From assembly GCF_000164135.1 (NCBI RefSeq), contig NZ_GG770555.1, positions 769,088 to 812,833 of the forward strand: a stretch of DNA of 43,746 nucleotides. Direction: 5' to 3'. The translations under genes were made by a program, and so were the position numbers. Position 1 is the first letter of the stretch, and each line of letters opens with the position of its first letter. Positions 24,020-31,174 of the stretch are shown one piece after another. Below the pieces are notes generated by a model. It was not told the DNA's origin, ran no database searches, and worked only from the letters and a program-made list of their open reading frames with translations. The DNA is from Mycobacterium parascrofulaceum ATCC BAA-614. Its GTDB lineage: Bacteria > Actinomycetota > Actinomycetes > Mycobacteriales > Mycobacteriaceae.

Positions 24020-24048
24020 AATCTAAGAATATTGCTGACTAAAGTCAA
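24020..24048 (-). promoter_or_regulatory. SDR promoter overlapped by palindromic operator TGACTAAAGTCA
   Basis: On the minus strand TTGACT (24043-24048) and TAGATT (24020-24025) are 17 bases apart. The perfect palindrome TGACT-AA-AGTCA (24036-24047) covers the -35 box, so a bound protein would block the polymerase. The same motif recurs at 26059 and 26207. It lies between the SDR and the divergent TetR gene, which makes that TetR the likely ligand-controlled repressor. Confidence 0.65.
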
Positions 24049-24192
24049 TGAACTCACGGTGTCGCCGCTGCGCCTCGCAGGTGCGACCCGATAATGCCCA
24101 AGTATTGCAAGCCTTGCTGGCCGGAAAGCGGCATACTTGTCCAGGTAGCCCTGGGGCTCATAGATGAGTCAGGTCAACTTATGAGGAAGAAA

Positions 24193-24792
24193 ATGGCTGT
24201 GACGGACCGGTTGTCGGCGCGAGAAGCAAAGCGCTTGCAGACCAGGGAGCGATTGATGGGCGCCGCCATCGCGGAGTTCGCCCGGGCCGGAATGGCCGAG
24301 GCCGACGTCGGCGCCATCGTGGCCGCCGCCGGTGTCGCCCACGGGACCTTCTTCTTCCACTTCCCCACCAAGGAGCATGTGCTGCTGGAACTGGAGCGCC
24401 GCGAAGAGGACCGCATCGCCAAGCAGTTCGCCCAATTCTTGAAGTCCGAGCACGATCTTGGTTCCGCGCTGAACGAGGCGGTCCGCCTGGTGATCGGATT
24501 GGAACGCCGGCTGGGCGATCTGCTCTTCAACGACTTTCTCGCACTGCACTTCTCACAGACTCGTCCGCCCACCGAAGACGGCAGGGATCATCCCCTGATC
24601 GTCCTGGTCGCCCAGGAGATCGCGCAGGCTCAAGACCGCGGCGAGATTGATCCCGGCGTCAGCCCGATGAACAGCGCGGTGTTCTTCTTGCTCGGCCTCT
24701 ACTCGCTGTTGATCACAACCAACCACTGGCCGACGGGCCGCGCCCTGTTGGAGGATTACGTCGCGCGGACGTTGCGCAGCATGCAGCCGTGA
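24193..24792 (+). CDS. TetR family transcriptional regulator (palindrome-linked)
   Basis: A 199-residue regulator with the DNA-binding domain at about residues 10-60; the recognition helix lies in VAHGTFFFHFPTKEHVLLEL. The C-terminal ligand domain is helical, with hydrophobic stretches (AVFFLLGLYSLLITT). I chose the ATG at 24193, which has GAGGAAG six bases upstream; an in-frame ATG at 24181 and longer readings are possible. It diverges from the SDR-reductase unit and its stop lies 10 bases from the convergent second reductase. The shared palindromes near these genes and near the membrane cluster suggest it governs all three. The ligand is unknown. Confidence 0.9.
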   Translation: MAVTDRLSAREAKRLQTRERLMGAAIAEFARAGMAEADVGAIVAAAGVAHGTFFFHFPTKEHVLLELERREEDRIAKQFAQFLKSEHDLGSALNEAVRLVIGLERRLGDLLFNDFLALHFSQTRPPTEDGRDHPLIVLVAQEIAQAQDRGEIDPGVSPMNSAVFFLLGLYSLLITTNHWPTGRALLEDYVARTLRSMQP

Positions 24793-24802
24793 GGCATGCG
24801 CG

Positions 24803-25930
24803 TCAGGGACGGATCACGCCGCGCAGCGGTATGAGCCCAAGTTCCTTGTGGGTCATGAAACCCGGCGGGGCGTCGCAGACGGCGGGAATGGCGTTTGCGG
24901 GGCCCATCGCGGTCCAGGTGTAGCCGGGCAACGCATAGCCGCCGCCCGGGTCCTGCGCCCCCTGGAGGATCAACTCCGTGGACGAGTCGCCCTCGACCAC
25001 GATGCGATAGTGATAGTGCTGAGGCCAATCCTGTGGTGGCTCAATGGCATCGTAGGTGTCCATCGTGTAGATCTCGTGGAAGACGATGAGCGGGCGGCCC
25101 TCGACCCACGCCGTCCATTTATGATGCTGGCGGGCGACTGTCCCCGCCCGGATCACCCCTGTGAAGCCCGGCATGTCACTGGTTTCGGATCCTTCGAAGG
25201 GAATGTCGCGCGTGGCGACCCCCAGTTCCACCTCCGTGGTGTACCTTTCGACCGTCTTGCCCATGTGCTCGACGATCATCGCCATCGACTGCGCGAACAG
25301 CGGCCAGGCCTGCCCCAATAGATTCGGGCCGTCCTCGAACCCAGACGGGTCACTGCCCATTCCCATCTCGAACAAGTACTTCAGGGTGTCCCTGCCGAAA
25401 TTCACTACCTCGTAGATGTGGATCGTGTCGATCTGGCTGACGATGCGGGCCAATGTCAGGACTAGCAGGTCGCCCGCGAAACCCGGGTTGATACCGCCGG
25501 CATGGAACGACGTACCGCCGTCCAGGCAGGCGGAATGGATCTTGTCGATATCCGCCTGACTGTGTTCGGTTCGATACCACCACGCGCCGCCCGAAGCGAC
25601 CACGTTCTTGCCCCCGCGCAGCAGGCGGCAGACTTCATCGGGATCGAACCACAAGGGCGCATAGAACACGCAATCGGCATCAAGGGCCTCGACGGCCGCC
25701 TTGTCGTCGGTGGCCAGCACCCCGATCGGTGGCTTACCGCAGAGCTCGCCGGCGTCTTTACCGACCTTCTCGGGGCGATTGCAGAGCACTCCGACCAGTT
25801 CGTAGGCCGGGTTGTGCACAAAATGGCGCAGCGCCACCGTCCCGACATTGCCGACGCCCCACTGGATGACGCGGTACTTCCGCTCGGCCGGCGGCTTCGC
25901 ACCGGATGTCTTTTCTTGGGTGAGCGTCAT
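24803..25930 (-). CDS. DapB-like NAD(P)-dependent reductase (copy 2)
   Basis: A 375-residue paralogue of the protein at 22049-23131. The Rossmann motif is VIQWGVGNVGTVALRHF, followed by ELVGVLCNRPEKVGKDAGELCG and a GxNPGFAGDLL segment that parallels DPGFSGDTLV in copy 1. The ATG at 25930 follows AAAGGAG. A promoter TTGACA-N18-TACGCT with an imperfect palindrome just upstream lies about 90-140 bases before the start. Two such reductases beside two SDRs and a P450 point to a pathway with successive redox steps on a carbonyl or ring compound. No substrate residue can be named. Confidence 0.82.
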   Translation of the reverse strand: MTLTQEKTSGAKPPAERKYRVIQWGVGNVGTVALRHFVHNPAYELVGVLCNRPEKVGKDAGELCGKPPIGVLATDDKAAVEALDADCVFYAPLWFDPDEVCRLLRGGKNVVASGGAWWYRTEHSQADIDKIHSACLDGGTSFHAGGINPGFAGDLLVLTLARIVSQIDTIHIYEVVNFGRDTLKYLFEMGMGSDPSGFEDGPNLLGQAWPLFAQSMAMIVEHMGKTVERYTTEVELGVATRDIPFEGSETSDMPGFTGVIRAGTVARQHHKWTAWVEGRPLIVFHEIYTMDTYDAIEPPQDWPQHYHYRIVVEGDSSTELILQGAQDPGGGYALPGYTWTAMGPANAIPAVCDAPPGFMTHKELGLIPLRGVIRP

Positions 25931-26016
25931 CGCTACTCCTTTGCACGCACCGACTTTCGCTATGCGGAACGCGCGGTCTCGCCGGCACACCGGCCTGAAC
26001 GGCGGGGCGCTCGCTG

Positions 26017-26070
26017 AGCGTAGGCCTCGGCAGAATGATGTGTCAACGACTTACGACCTGACTTGTGTCA
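26017..26070 (-). promoter_or_regulatory. Promoter of reductase copy 2 with imperfect operator
   Basis: On the minus strand TTGACA (26041-26046) and TACGCT (26017-26022) are 18 bases apart. TGACTTGTGTCA (26059-26070), one mismatch from the palindrome TGACTnnAGTCA, lies 12 bases upstream of the -35 box. The 345-base gap 25931-26275 otherwise holds only this promoter and the facing one at 26207; no small gene was found in it. Confidence 0.5.
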
Positions 26071-26206
26071 GTCACATTAGCGGGCAGACAGCGCCTGGCA
26101 GTCACCCGGTTTCTACGCTTACCGGTATTCCCATGTTGCACATCGCCGCTGAGCCGACGGCCGGGGCGCAATGGGCACCCGCTGGGCGTCGCCGGTCGAC
26201 AGTTAT

Positions 26207-26232
26207 GCTGACTACAGTCAGCCTGTTATAGT
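26207..26232 (+). promoter_or_regulatory. Promoter of the membrane cluster with operator GCTGACTACAGTCAGC
   Basis: A perfect inverted repeat, GCTGACT-AC-AGTCAGC (26207-26222), is followed immediately by an extended -10 element TGT-TATAGT (26224-26232). The repeat occupies the -35/spacer zone, the usual place for a repressor. It shares the TGACTnnAGTCA core with the sites at 24036 and 26059. The first cluster gene begins 44 bases later. Confidence 0.6.
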
Positions 26233-26275
26233 GCACGGGCCGATCCAATCAGCGTCGATGACGGGGAGGGTTGTC

Positions 26276-27010
26276 GTGAATCCGCCGAAGCTGGACCAGC
26301 ACAATGCCGGCACCGGCGACCGCTCCACCCGCCCTTCGACCGGCCTGACCATCGACGAGCACATGGAACGGTCGCACCTGGCGCAGCGTCGGGCCGACAA
26401 ATGGCTTATCTCCGGCAGCCTCCTGATCGGCACCGCGGCGCTGGGCGTCTTCGGCTTGCCGCTGTTTCTCTGGGGTGTCCGACTGCTGCGCCGGGCCCTG
26501 CGAGACGGTCTCTCGGTGCGCCCGATGCTGGTCACGCTGCTGGGCTATCTGGTCATCATCGACGCGGCCATCAACACCGTGGGCTGGGCGCTCGACCTGG
26601 TGGCAAACCACACGCTGCTGGCCCGCGTGCTGCTGAACGGCTGGGGCAACATGTTCGACGCCGGTTATTTCTGGCACTACAACGAGCTGTGGGTCGGCGG
26701 GGCGGCCGGTCCGGGCGAAAAGGCGTGGGAAGTGGGCCTCATCCTGACCGTCTTCACGATGCGCATCGCCGCCGCCATCGGCTTTTTGCAGATGAAACGC
26801 TGGGGCCATCAGTGGATGGTGGTCACCTGCTGGATGGGCGTGGTGATCTGGATCGGCTACGTGTTCAACATGACCATGTTCGCCGACGTACGCTTCGCCG
26901 GCGTCGTGCTGCCGGTCGTCGGCTGGTGGCTCTACGACATCTTCTACATCACCCCCTTCCTCGCCATCCCCTACCTGCACACCGTCAACCGTGAACTCTT
27001 CTCCGATTGA
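26276..27010 (+). CDS. Multi-pass membrane protein A of unknown function (paralogue pair)
   Basis: A 244-residue protein with a hydrophilic N-terminus (about 1-40) and five or six predicted membrane helices. Polar residues unusual for a membrane core are strongly conserved with its paralogue at 29707: MFDAGYFWHYNELWVGG, KRWGHQWMVV, FNMTMFADVR and PYLHTVNRE. Three histidines and several Asp/Glu could bind a metal, heme or quinone. The GTG at 26276 has GGGGAGGG upstream; an in-frame ATG at 26258 is possible. It opens a rightward cluster with a 34-residue peptide, VWA and MoxR proteins, a 42-residue peptide, the paralogue and a 143-residue protein. I do not recognise the family; the D-x3-H-x12-H metal site of PmoC is not seen. 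Confidence 0.85.
   Translation: MNPPKLDQHNAGTGDRSTRPSTGLTIDEHMERSHLAQRRADKWLISGSLLIGTAALGVFGLPLFLWGVRLLRRALRDGLSVRPMLVTLLGYLVIIDAAINTVGWALDLVANHTLLARVLLNGWGNMFDAGYFWHYNELWVGGAAGPGEKAWEVGLILTVFTMRIAAAIGFLQMKRWGHQWMVVTCWMGVVIWIGYVFNMTMFADVRFAGVVLPVVGWWLYDIFYITPFLAIPYLHTVNRELFSD
26912..26991 (+). repeat. 80-bp identical segment, copy 1 (end of membrane gene A)
   Basis: This stretch is base-for-base identical to 30307-30386 in the paralogous gene. It encodes the last helix and the PYLHTVNR tail. Third codon positions are also identical, unlike in most of the rest of the two genes. Confidence 0.9.
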
Positions 27011-27091
27011 CCATGTCTGCGCGAACGCTTCGACACCACGAGCGAGTCATTCGTCACCGGGCCCCGGGCCCGCCACCAAGGAGGTCAAATC

Positions 27092-27196
27092 GTGGCTTAT
27101 GTCTGGGAGATCCTTCGGTATGTCGCCGCGTGGGGTGGCACCGGACTGATCATCTGGTTCTGGTACTGGCTGTTCTCCAACATCGGGACGTTCTGA
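27092..27196 (+). CDS. 34-residue Trp-rich single-span microprotein
   Basis: A very short gene starting with GTG after AAGGAGGTCAAATC, a near-perfect ribosome site. The peptide has an N-terminal amphipathic part (MAYVWEILRYVAAW) and a hydrophobic segment with IIWFWYWLF; five of its 34 residues are tryptophan. It should be a single transmembrane helix. Its place between a multi-pass membrane gene and the VWA/MoxR pair, and the matching 42-residue peptide before the second membrane gene, suggest each large membrane protein has its own small subunit. Such peptides stabilise oxidases and other membrane complexes. No homologue is recognised. Confidence 0.75.
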   Translation: MAYVWEILRYVAAWGGTGLIIWFWYWLFSNIGTF

Positions 27197-27235
27197 CCGC
27201 CGAAATGGACCGCCCGGACTCGTTGGATTCGGCCA

Positions 27236-28759
27236 ATGCCTGAAGACTCCCACGCGATGGCACTGGAGCGGAGTTGCTCGGTCACAGCGGTCGCGCTGAG
27301 CGAGCGACGTCGTGAGGGCGCCCGGCTGGTCACCGGTGACCGGCGCCGGTTCGGCCTGAACGCGGCGTTGACGTTCGTTCACGTCCCCTACCCGCCGCTG
27401 TGCGATTGGACCCGCAGGGCCCTGACATGCGGTGTGGCCCTGCAATGTTCACCGTCCAAGGATCGGATCACCGAATATCGGCTGAACGAGTTGTCCGCTC
27501 GAGAGGTGCGCGCCCTCAGCGTTGTCGAAGCCGGGGTCGCCCTCGGTTGGCTGGCCTCGCGTTGGCCGGGTCTGCTCCCCGACGCTCGACGCCTGCTACC
27601 GGACCTGCACACCGAAGCCGGCGACCTGACCGCCGTGGAGATGCTCAATCGGGCAATCGCGCTGGCCGCCACGCGCCGGGCATTGACGGTCCATCCGCTG
27701 CTGGGCACCTTGCCGCTGGCGTTCACGGCGCCGCAGGGCTTGGCCGACCGGTTGCGTCGGAGCTTAGGCAGGATGCCCTGGACCACAGCGCAAAAGCGGC
27801 TGCCACGGCCGTACTCGGTTCCCGTTGGCGGCGACGGCGGTGTCCGTAATCCCAATCTGCCGCCGCCAAGCCGGCCGCAGGACAACGATTTCGACGTGAC
27901 CCCCGAACACCGCCCGGGGATTCCCTATCCGGAATGGAACATGTGGACCCGGCAATTCATGCGCGACCACGTCGCGGTGATCGAGTGCGGGGACGCCCGG
28001 CGCACACCGGCTCCGGTGCCCGTGGCCATTGACGTGCGTAAGTGGTTCGAAGAACACACCCACCGTGGGATGGCGAACCGCCTCGAGGACGGCTCGGACC
28101 TCGACGTCGACCAATACGTCAGCCACTACATCGACCTCACCACCGGCGAGGCCAGGGAGCCGAGGATATTTCGCGAGTTGCTGCCCATCGGCCGCGACGT
28201 CACGACCGCGGTGCTGCTTGACGGCAGTTCATCGCTGGGGGTGCACGGAGGGCGAATCTTCCAACTGGAATTGGCCTGCGCCGACGCGCTTTCGCGCGCC
28301 ATGACCCTTGCCCGAGAGCGACACGGCGTCTTCGCCTTCACCGGCAACACCCGCCATCGTGTCGAAGTCCATTGCCTGAAGGATTTCAACGACCGCCGGC
28401 TGGTGGCGCCCAGCGGGCTCGGCCTGTCGACCCGCGGGTACACCAGGCTCGGTGCGCCGCTGCGCCATTTGACCGGCCGGCTGCTCGCACAGGCGTCCGA
28501 ACGACGGCTCATGATCGTGATCGGCGATGGTCTGCTCTCCGACGAAGGCTATGAGGGCCGCTACGCCTGGGCGGATGCCGCGCACGCCGTCGAGGAGGCC
28601 AACGAAGCGGGGGTGTCGATCTATTACGTCGGCGTGGGGCCGGCCCGTGTCGATCCCCTACCCGAGGTGTTCGGGCCCCGACGGTCGCAACGGATCCGAC
28701 GCGTAGAGGAGCTTCCGCGGGTGTTGGCTCATGTCCATCGCGAGCTGGTTGCCGCATGA
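27236..28759 (+). CDS. VWA-domain protein, NorD/CbbO/CoxE-like
   Basis: A 507-residue soluble protein. The C-terminal third is a von Willebrand A domain with a complete MIDAS: DGSSS (D329 onward, in AVLLDGSSSLG), a threonine in RGYTRLGAPL and an aspartate in IVIGDGLLS. The N-terminal two thirds are helical, with a proline-rich stretch near residue 210. Proteins of this build (NorD, CbbO, CoxE) work with a MoxR-type ATPase to insert metals or remodel an enzyme. It overlaps the ATPase gene by ATGA. The ATG at 27236 lacks a clear ribosome site; ATG at 27257 is an alternative. The first ~60 residues are less certain for that reason. Confidence 0.87.
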   Translation: MPEDSHAMALERSCSVTAVALSERRREGARLVTGDRRRFGLNAALTFVHVPYPPLCDWTRRALTCGVALQCSPSKDRITEYRLNELSAREVRALSVVEAGVALGWLASRWPGLLPDARRLLPDLHTEAGDLTAVEMLNRAIALAATRRALTVHPLLGTLPLAFTAPQGLADRLRRSLGRMPWTTAQKRLPRPYSVPVGGDGGVRNPNLPPPSRPQDNDFDVTPEHRPGIPYPEWNMWTRQFMRDHVAVIECGDARRTPAPVPVAIDVRKWFEEHTHRGMANRLEDGSDLDVDQYVSHYIDLTTGEAREPRIFRELLPIGRDVTTAVLLDGSSSLGVHGGRIFQLELACADALSRAMTLARERHGVFAFTGNTRHRVEVHCLKDFNDRRLVAPSGLGLSTRGYTRLGAPLRHLTGRLLAQASERRLMIVIGDGLLSDEGYEGRYAWADAAHAVEEANEAGVSIYYVGVGPARVDPLPEVFGPRRSQRIRRVEELPRVLAHVHRELVAA

Positions 28760-29565
28760 GTGCCGCCACCGACACCTACTTCGCAAACGGCAACGAAGTC
28801 CAGCTCTTCGAGCAGGCCTTCCGCCGGCGCATGCCGGTGATGCTCACCGGCCCGACCGGTTGCGGCAAGACGCGTTTCGTCGAGCACATGGGCCTGCTGT
28901 TGCAACGGCCCGTCGTCACCATCAGTTGCCACGACGACCTCACCAGCTCCGATCTCGTCGGCCGCTTCATGGTGACCGGCGGCGACGTGGTCTGGACCGA
29001 CGGTCCGCTGACCCGGGCCGTCAAAGCCGGCGCGATCTGCTACCTCGACGAAGTCGTCGAGGCTCGCCACGATTCGCTGGCCATCCTGCATTCGCTCACC
29101 GATCACCGGCGATCGCTGTACCTGGATCGAGCGGGTGAAGTGGTGACGGCGCCGGATTCCTTCATGCTGGTGTGTTCGTACAACCCGGCATATCGCAGCT
29201 CGCTGAAGGAGCTGAAACCGTCCTTCCGGCAGCGGTTCGTCACCCTCGCGATGCGTTACCTCCCGGCCGAGCGCGAGGCCGAGGTGATCGTCGCCGAAGC
29301 CGGGATTCCCCTCGCCACGGCGCGTCGCTTGGTCGACTGCGCGGTGGCGATCCGCACCGCCGACGAAGCCTTTCACTTCGAGCCGCCGTCGACCCGGGTA
29401 TTGGTCACCGCTGCACACCTGATCGCTTCCGGCGCAAGCGAATTGGATGCAGCCGAGGCTTGCATCCTCGCGCCGTTGAGCCTCGACGGCGCGGTCACCG
29501 ACGGTCTGCGCGAAGTCGCGGCGGCCAGCCTGGCCACCACCGACGCCCCGAGTGCACGCCCCTAG
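28756..29565 (+). CDS. MoxR-family AAA+ ATPase, NorQ/CbbQ-like
   Basis: A 269-residue AAA+ protein. Walker A is GPTGCGKT (residues 32-39), Walker B AICYLDEVVEA, sensor 1 lies in LVCSYNPAY, and an arginine finger is likely in SFRQRFVTL. The segment ISCHDDLTSSDLVGRF is typical of the NorQ/CbbQ branch, which matures nitric oxide reductase or activates Rubisco together with a VWA partner. Neither NOR nor Rubisco genes are here, so the client is probably the adjacent membrane complex. It shares an ATGA overlap with the VWA gene, giving a matched pair. Confidence 0.93.
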   Translation: MSAATDTYFANGNEVQLFEQAFRRRMPVMLTGPTGCGKTRFVEHMGLLLQRPVVTISCHDDLTSSDLVGRFMVTGGDVVWTDGPLTRAVKAGAICYLDEVVEARHDSLAILHSLTDHRRSLYLDRAGEVVTAPDSFMLVCSYNPAYRSSLKELKPSFRQRFVTLAMRYLPAEREAEVIVAEAGIPLATARRLVDCAVAIRTADEAFHFEPPSTRVLVTAAHLIASGASELDAAEACILAPLSLDGAVTDGLREVAAASLATTDAPSARP

Positions 29566-29581
29566 GAAAGGAGCCGACGGC

Positions 29582-29710
29582 ATGGAACAACAGGAGAGGA
29601 AGCGCAAGAGGGCGCTCATCGTCTTCCAGCTGTTCATCTACGGCTACTTGCTGGTGATGTTCGGCATCCAGCTCTACATGTCCTTCGCCCGTGGCTGGTG
29701 GGACTTGTGA
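29582..29710 (+). CDS. 42-residue single-span microprotein
   Basis: A small gene with an AAAGGAG ribosome site about nine bases before its ATG. The peptide begins with a charged stretch (MEQQERKRKR), followed by one hydrophobic helix (ALIVFQLFIYGYLLVMFGI) and an aromatic end (FARGWWDL), so it should be a single-pass membrane protein with its N-terminus inside. Its stop overlaps the start of membrane gene B (GTGA, 29707-29710), which implies coupled, probably stoichiometric translation. It is the counterpart of the 34-residue peptide after gene A, though the two are not alike in sequence. Confidence 0.8.
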   Translation: MEQQERKRKRALIVFQLFIYGYLLVMFGIQLYMSFARGWWDL

Positions 29711-30405
29711 AACCTGTTGTGGCGCAGGATACAAGCTCGGTCAGCCTGGACGATCACCACGACGCGTCCCGCCACGCGCAGCGCCGCGCCGACAAGTGGA
29801 TGATCGTCGGCGCCGCCTTGATGGGCATGTGGGCTCCGGGCCTGATCGGATTTCCCATCTTCATGCGCGGAGTTTGGCTGCAGCGCCAGGCGCTGCGCGC
29901 CGGCCTGTCGGTCCGGCCCATGATCGTGACGCTGATCGGTTATCTGGTGCTGATCGACGGAATGCTCAACAGCCTCGGCTGGGCCCTGGACCTGGTTGCC
30001 AACCACACCTTGATCAACCGGGTGCTGATGGTCGGCTGGGGCAACATGTTTGATGCCGGCTACTTCTGGCACTACAACGAGCTGTGGGTCGGCGGCGCGG
30101 CGGGGCCGGGCGAAAAGGCTTACGTGGCGGGGCTGATCCTCACGGTGTTCTCCATGCGGGTGGCCGCGGCGATCGGGTTCCTGCAGATGAAGCGGTGGGG
30201 CCACCAGTGGATGGTCGTCACTTGCTGGATGGGCGTCGTGATCTGGACCGCCTACGTCTTCAACATGACCATGTTCGCCGACGTGCGTTATGCCGGCGTC
30301 GTTTTCCCGGTCGTCGGCTGGTGGCTCTACGACATCTTCTACATCACCCCCTTCCTCGCCATCCCCTACCTGCACACCGTCAACCGCGAAATCTTCACCG
30401 ACTAG
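29707..30405 (+). CDS. Multi-pass membrane protein B (paralogue of A)
   Basis: A 232-residue membrane protein that matches protein A along its length, with near identity in the last 150 residues: GWGNMFDAGYFWHYNELW, GFLQMKRWGHQWMVV and GWWLYDIFYITPFLAIPYL are shared. Differences concentrate in the N-terminal 75 residues, so A and B may form a heterodimer or serve in variant complexes. The GTG at 29707 is chosen for its overlap with the 42-residue gene; a GTG at 29698 adds three residues. Five or six helices are predicted, and His, Asp and Glu lie inside or next to them. Function unknown; a redox or hydroxylase-type membrane enzyme is my inference from the neighbouring maturation pair. Confidence 0.85.
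   Translation: MKPVVAQDTSSVSLDDHHDASRHAQRRADKWMIVGAALMGMWAPGLIGFPIFMRGVWLQRQALRAGLSVRPMIVTLIGYLVLIDGMLNSLGWALDLVANHTLINRVLMVGWGNMFDAGYFWHYNELWVGGAAGPGEKAYVAGLILTVFSMRVAAAIGFLQMKRWGHQWMVVTCWMGVVIWTAYVFNMTMFADVRYAGVVFPVVGWWLYDIFYITPFLAIPYLHTVNREIFTD
30307..30386 (+). repeat. 80-bp identical segment, copy 2 (end of membrane gene B)
   Basis: Identical to 26912-26991. The flanking bases differ at once on both sides, so the identity has sharp limits, as expected from gene conversion or strong local constraint. Confidence 0.9.
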
Positions 30406-30424
30406 GTCTTAAAGGAGCAGCGCC

Positions 30425-30856
30425 ATGACCGCCCCGTCACCCACCGAAGAACACGGCCCGGCCGCGGATCTCGAGCCCGGGACCACGCCGTACTACGCGC
30501 GAATGCACAAATGGATCAAACGCGCCGTGTTGGTGTGCCTGGTGGCGCTGGTCATCGAAGGCGCCTTCACGTTGCCGTTCATGGCCGTGTATTACGGCTA
30601 CCCCACCCTGAGCCTCACCGAAATCTGCAGCGAGCTGTTGAAGATTCGCTATTCGAACGACACGTTGGAGTGCAAGTACCCGTACCCGCCGTTCGGGGCG
30701 CCGGAGGGCGCCGAGGGAAAGGCCACCGCGCAAGACGTGTGGGGCATCCAGCCGATACCGAAGTATCACCGGCTCGGCTTCCGCGAACTGGTCAGGATCC
30801 ACAACGAACGGCTGGCTCGCCAGGCGGCCCCACAGCACGCGGCGCCGCACCCCTGA
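30425..30856 (+). CDS. 143-residue single-span protein ending the membrane cluster
   Basis: A small protein with a polar N-terminus, one transmembrane helix (about residues 31-57, [21 protein letters not shown]) and an outside domain of about 85 residues. Cys68 and Cys83 in that domain could form a disulfide; the segment between them carries [10 protein letters not shown], and a proline-rich KYPYPPFG follows. The C-terminal helix ([19 protein letters not shown]) is amphipathic. The ATG at 30425 has AAAGGAG nearby and lies 19 bases after membrane gene B, so it belongs to the same unit. It may be the extracytoplasmic subunit of the complex. I recognise no family. Confidence 0.8.
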   Translation: MTAPSPTEEHGPAADLEPGTTPYYARMHKWIKRAVLVCLVALVIEGAFTLPFMAVYYGYPTLSLTEICSELLKIRYSNDTLECKYPYPPFGAPEGAEGKATAQDVWGIQPIPKYHRLGFRELVRIHNERLARQAAPQHAAPHP

Positions 30857-30988
30857 CGATCGATCCGGTCGGTGGACGGCGCGCGCCGCGGACGGGAGTC
30901 CGGGGCGGGCGACAGCGGGTGTGACGTTGGACTCTATCCCCCGGCGCCGTAGTCGTTTTCGCTGGCTTGGTGAGCGACAGGAGGGGTC

Positions 30989-31135
30989 ATGGGAACGGTC
31001 GAGATGATCGGTCTTGGGGTGGCGGGCGTGGTGGTGGCGTCGGTCTTGTGCGTGATCGCGGTGAGCATCGCGGTGGGGTGGGTGCGCCGGAGACCGCTGA
31101 ACGGCCGCACCGGCGAGCGGCGGCGCGGTGTGTGA
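30989..31135 (+). CDS. 48-residue membrane peptide upstream of the P-type ATPase
   Basis: A small gene with a strong AGGAGGGG ribosome site. It encodes a short N-terminus, one hydrophobic helix (LGVAGVVVASVLCVIAVSI) and a basic tail rich in arginine, so the tail should face the cytoplasm. It lies 39 bases before the P-type ATPase gene in the same direction. Small hydrophobic peptides such as KdpF accompany some P-type pumps, so a pump accessory subunit is a fair guess. The 132 bases before it (30857-30988) hold no other gene. Confidence 0.7.
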   Translation: MGTVEMIGLGVAGVVVASVLCVIAVSIAVGWVRRRPLNGRTGERRRGV

Positions 31136-31174
31136 TGGCCGCCATGCGGCCGGGCCGGTAGGGCGGTCGGTGCA

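Noticed and set aside
22049..25930. The two DapB-like genes as lysine-pathway dihydrodipicolinate reductases
   Set aside because: They are about 100 residues too long, lack the DapB catalytic segment, occur twice, and sit in a lipid-type redox cluster.
27007..27243. A 78-codon frame overlapping the 34-residue microprotein
   Set aside because: It lacks a ribosome site, has no hydrophobic or domain pattern, and competes with the microprotein frame, which has a near-perfect ribosome site.
26276..30405. Membrane proteins A and B as PmoC/AmoC-type copper monooxygenase subunits
   Set aside because: Size and helix number are similar, but the PmoC metal site D-x3-H-x12-H is not visible, there is no PmoB-like cupredoxin protein, and MoxR/VWA partners are not part of known copper monooxygenase loci.
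30925..30944. Possible second DosR-like box before the 48-residue peptide and pump (TTGGACTCTATCCCCC)
   Set aside because: Only 11 of 20 consensus positions fit without gaps and no intact half-site remains. H37Rv ctpF is a DosR target, so it was worth checking, but the match is too weak.
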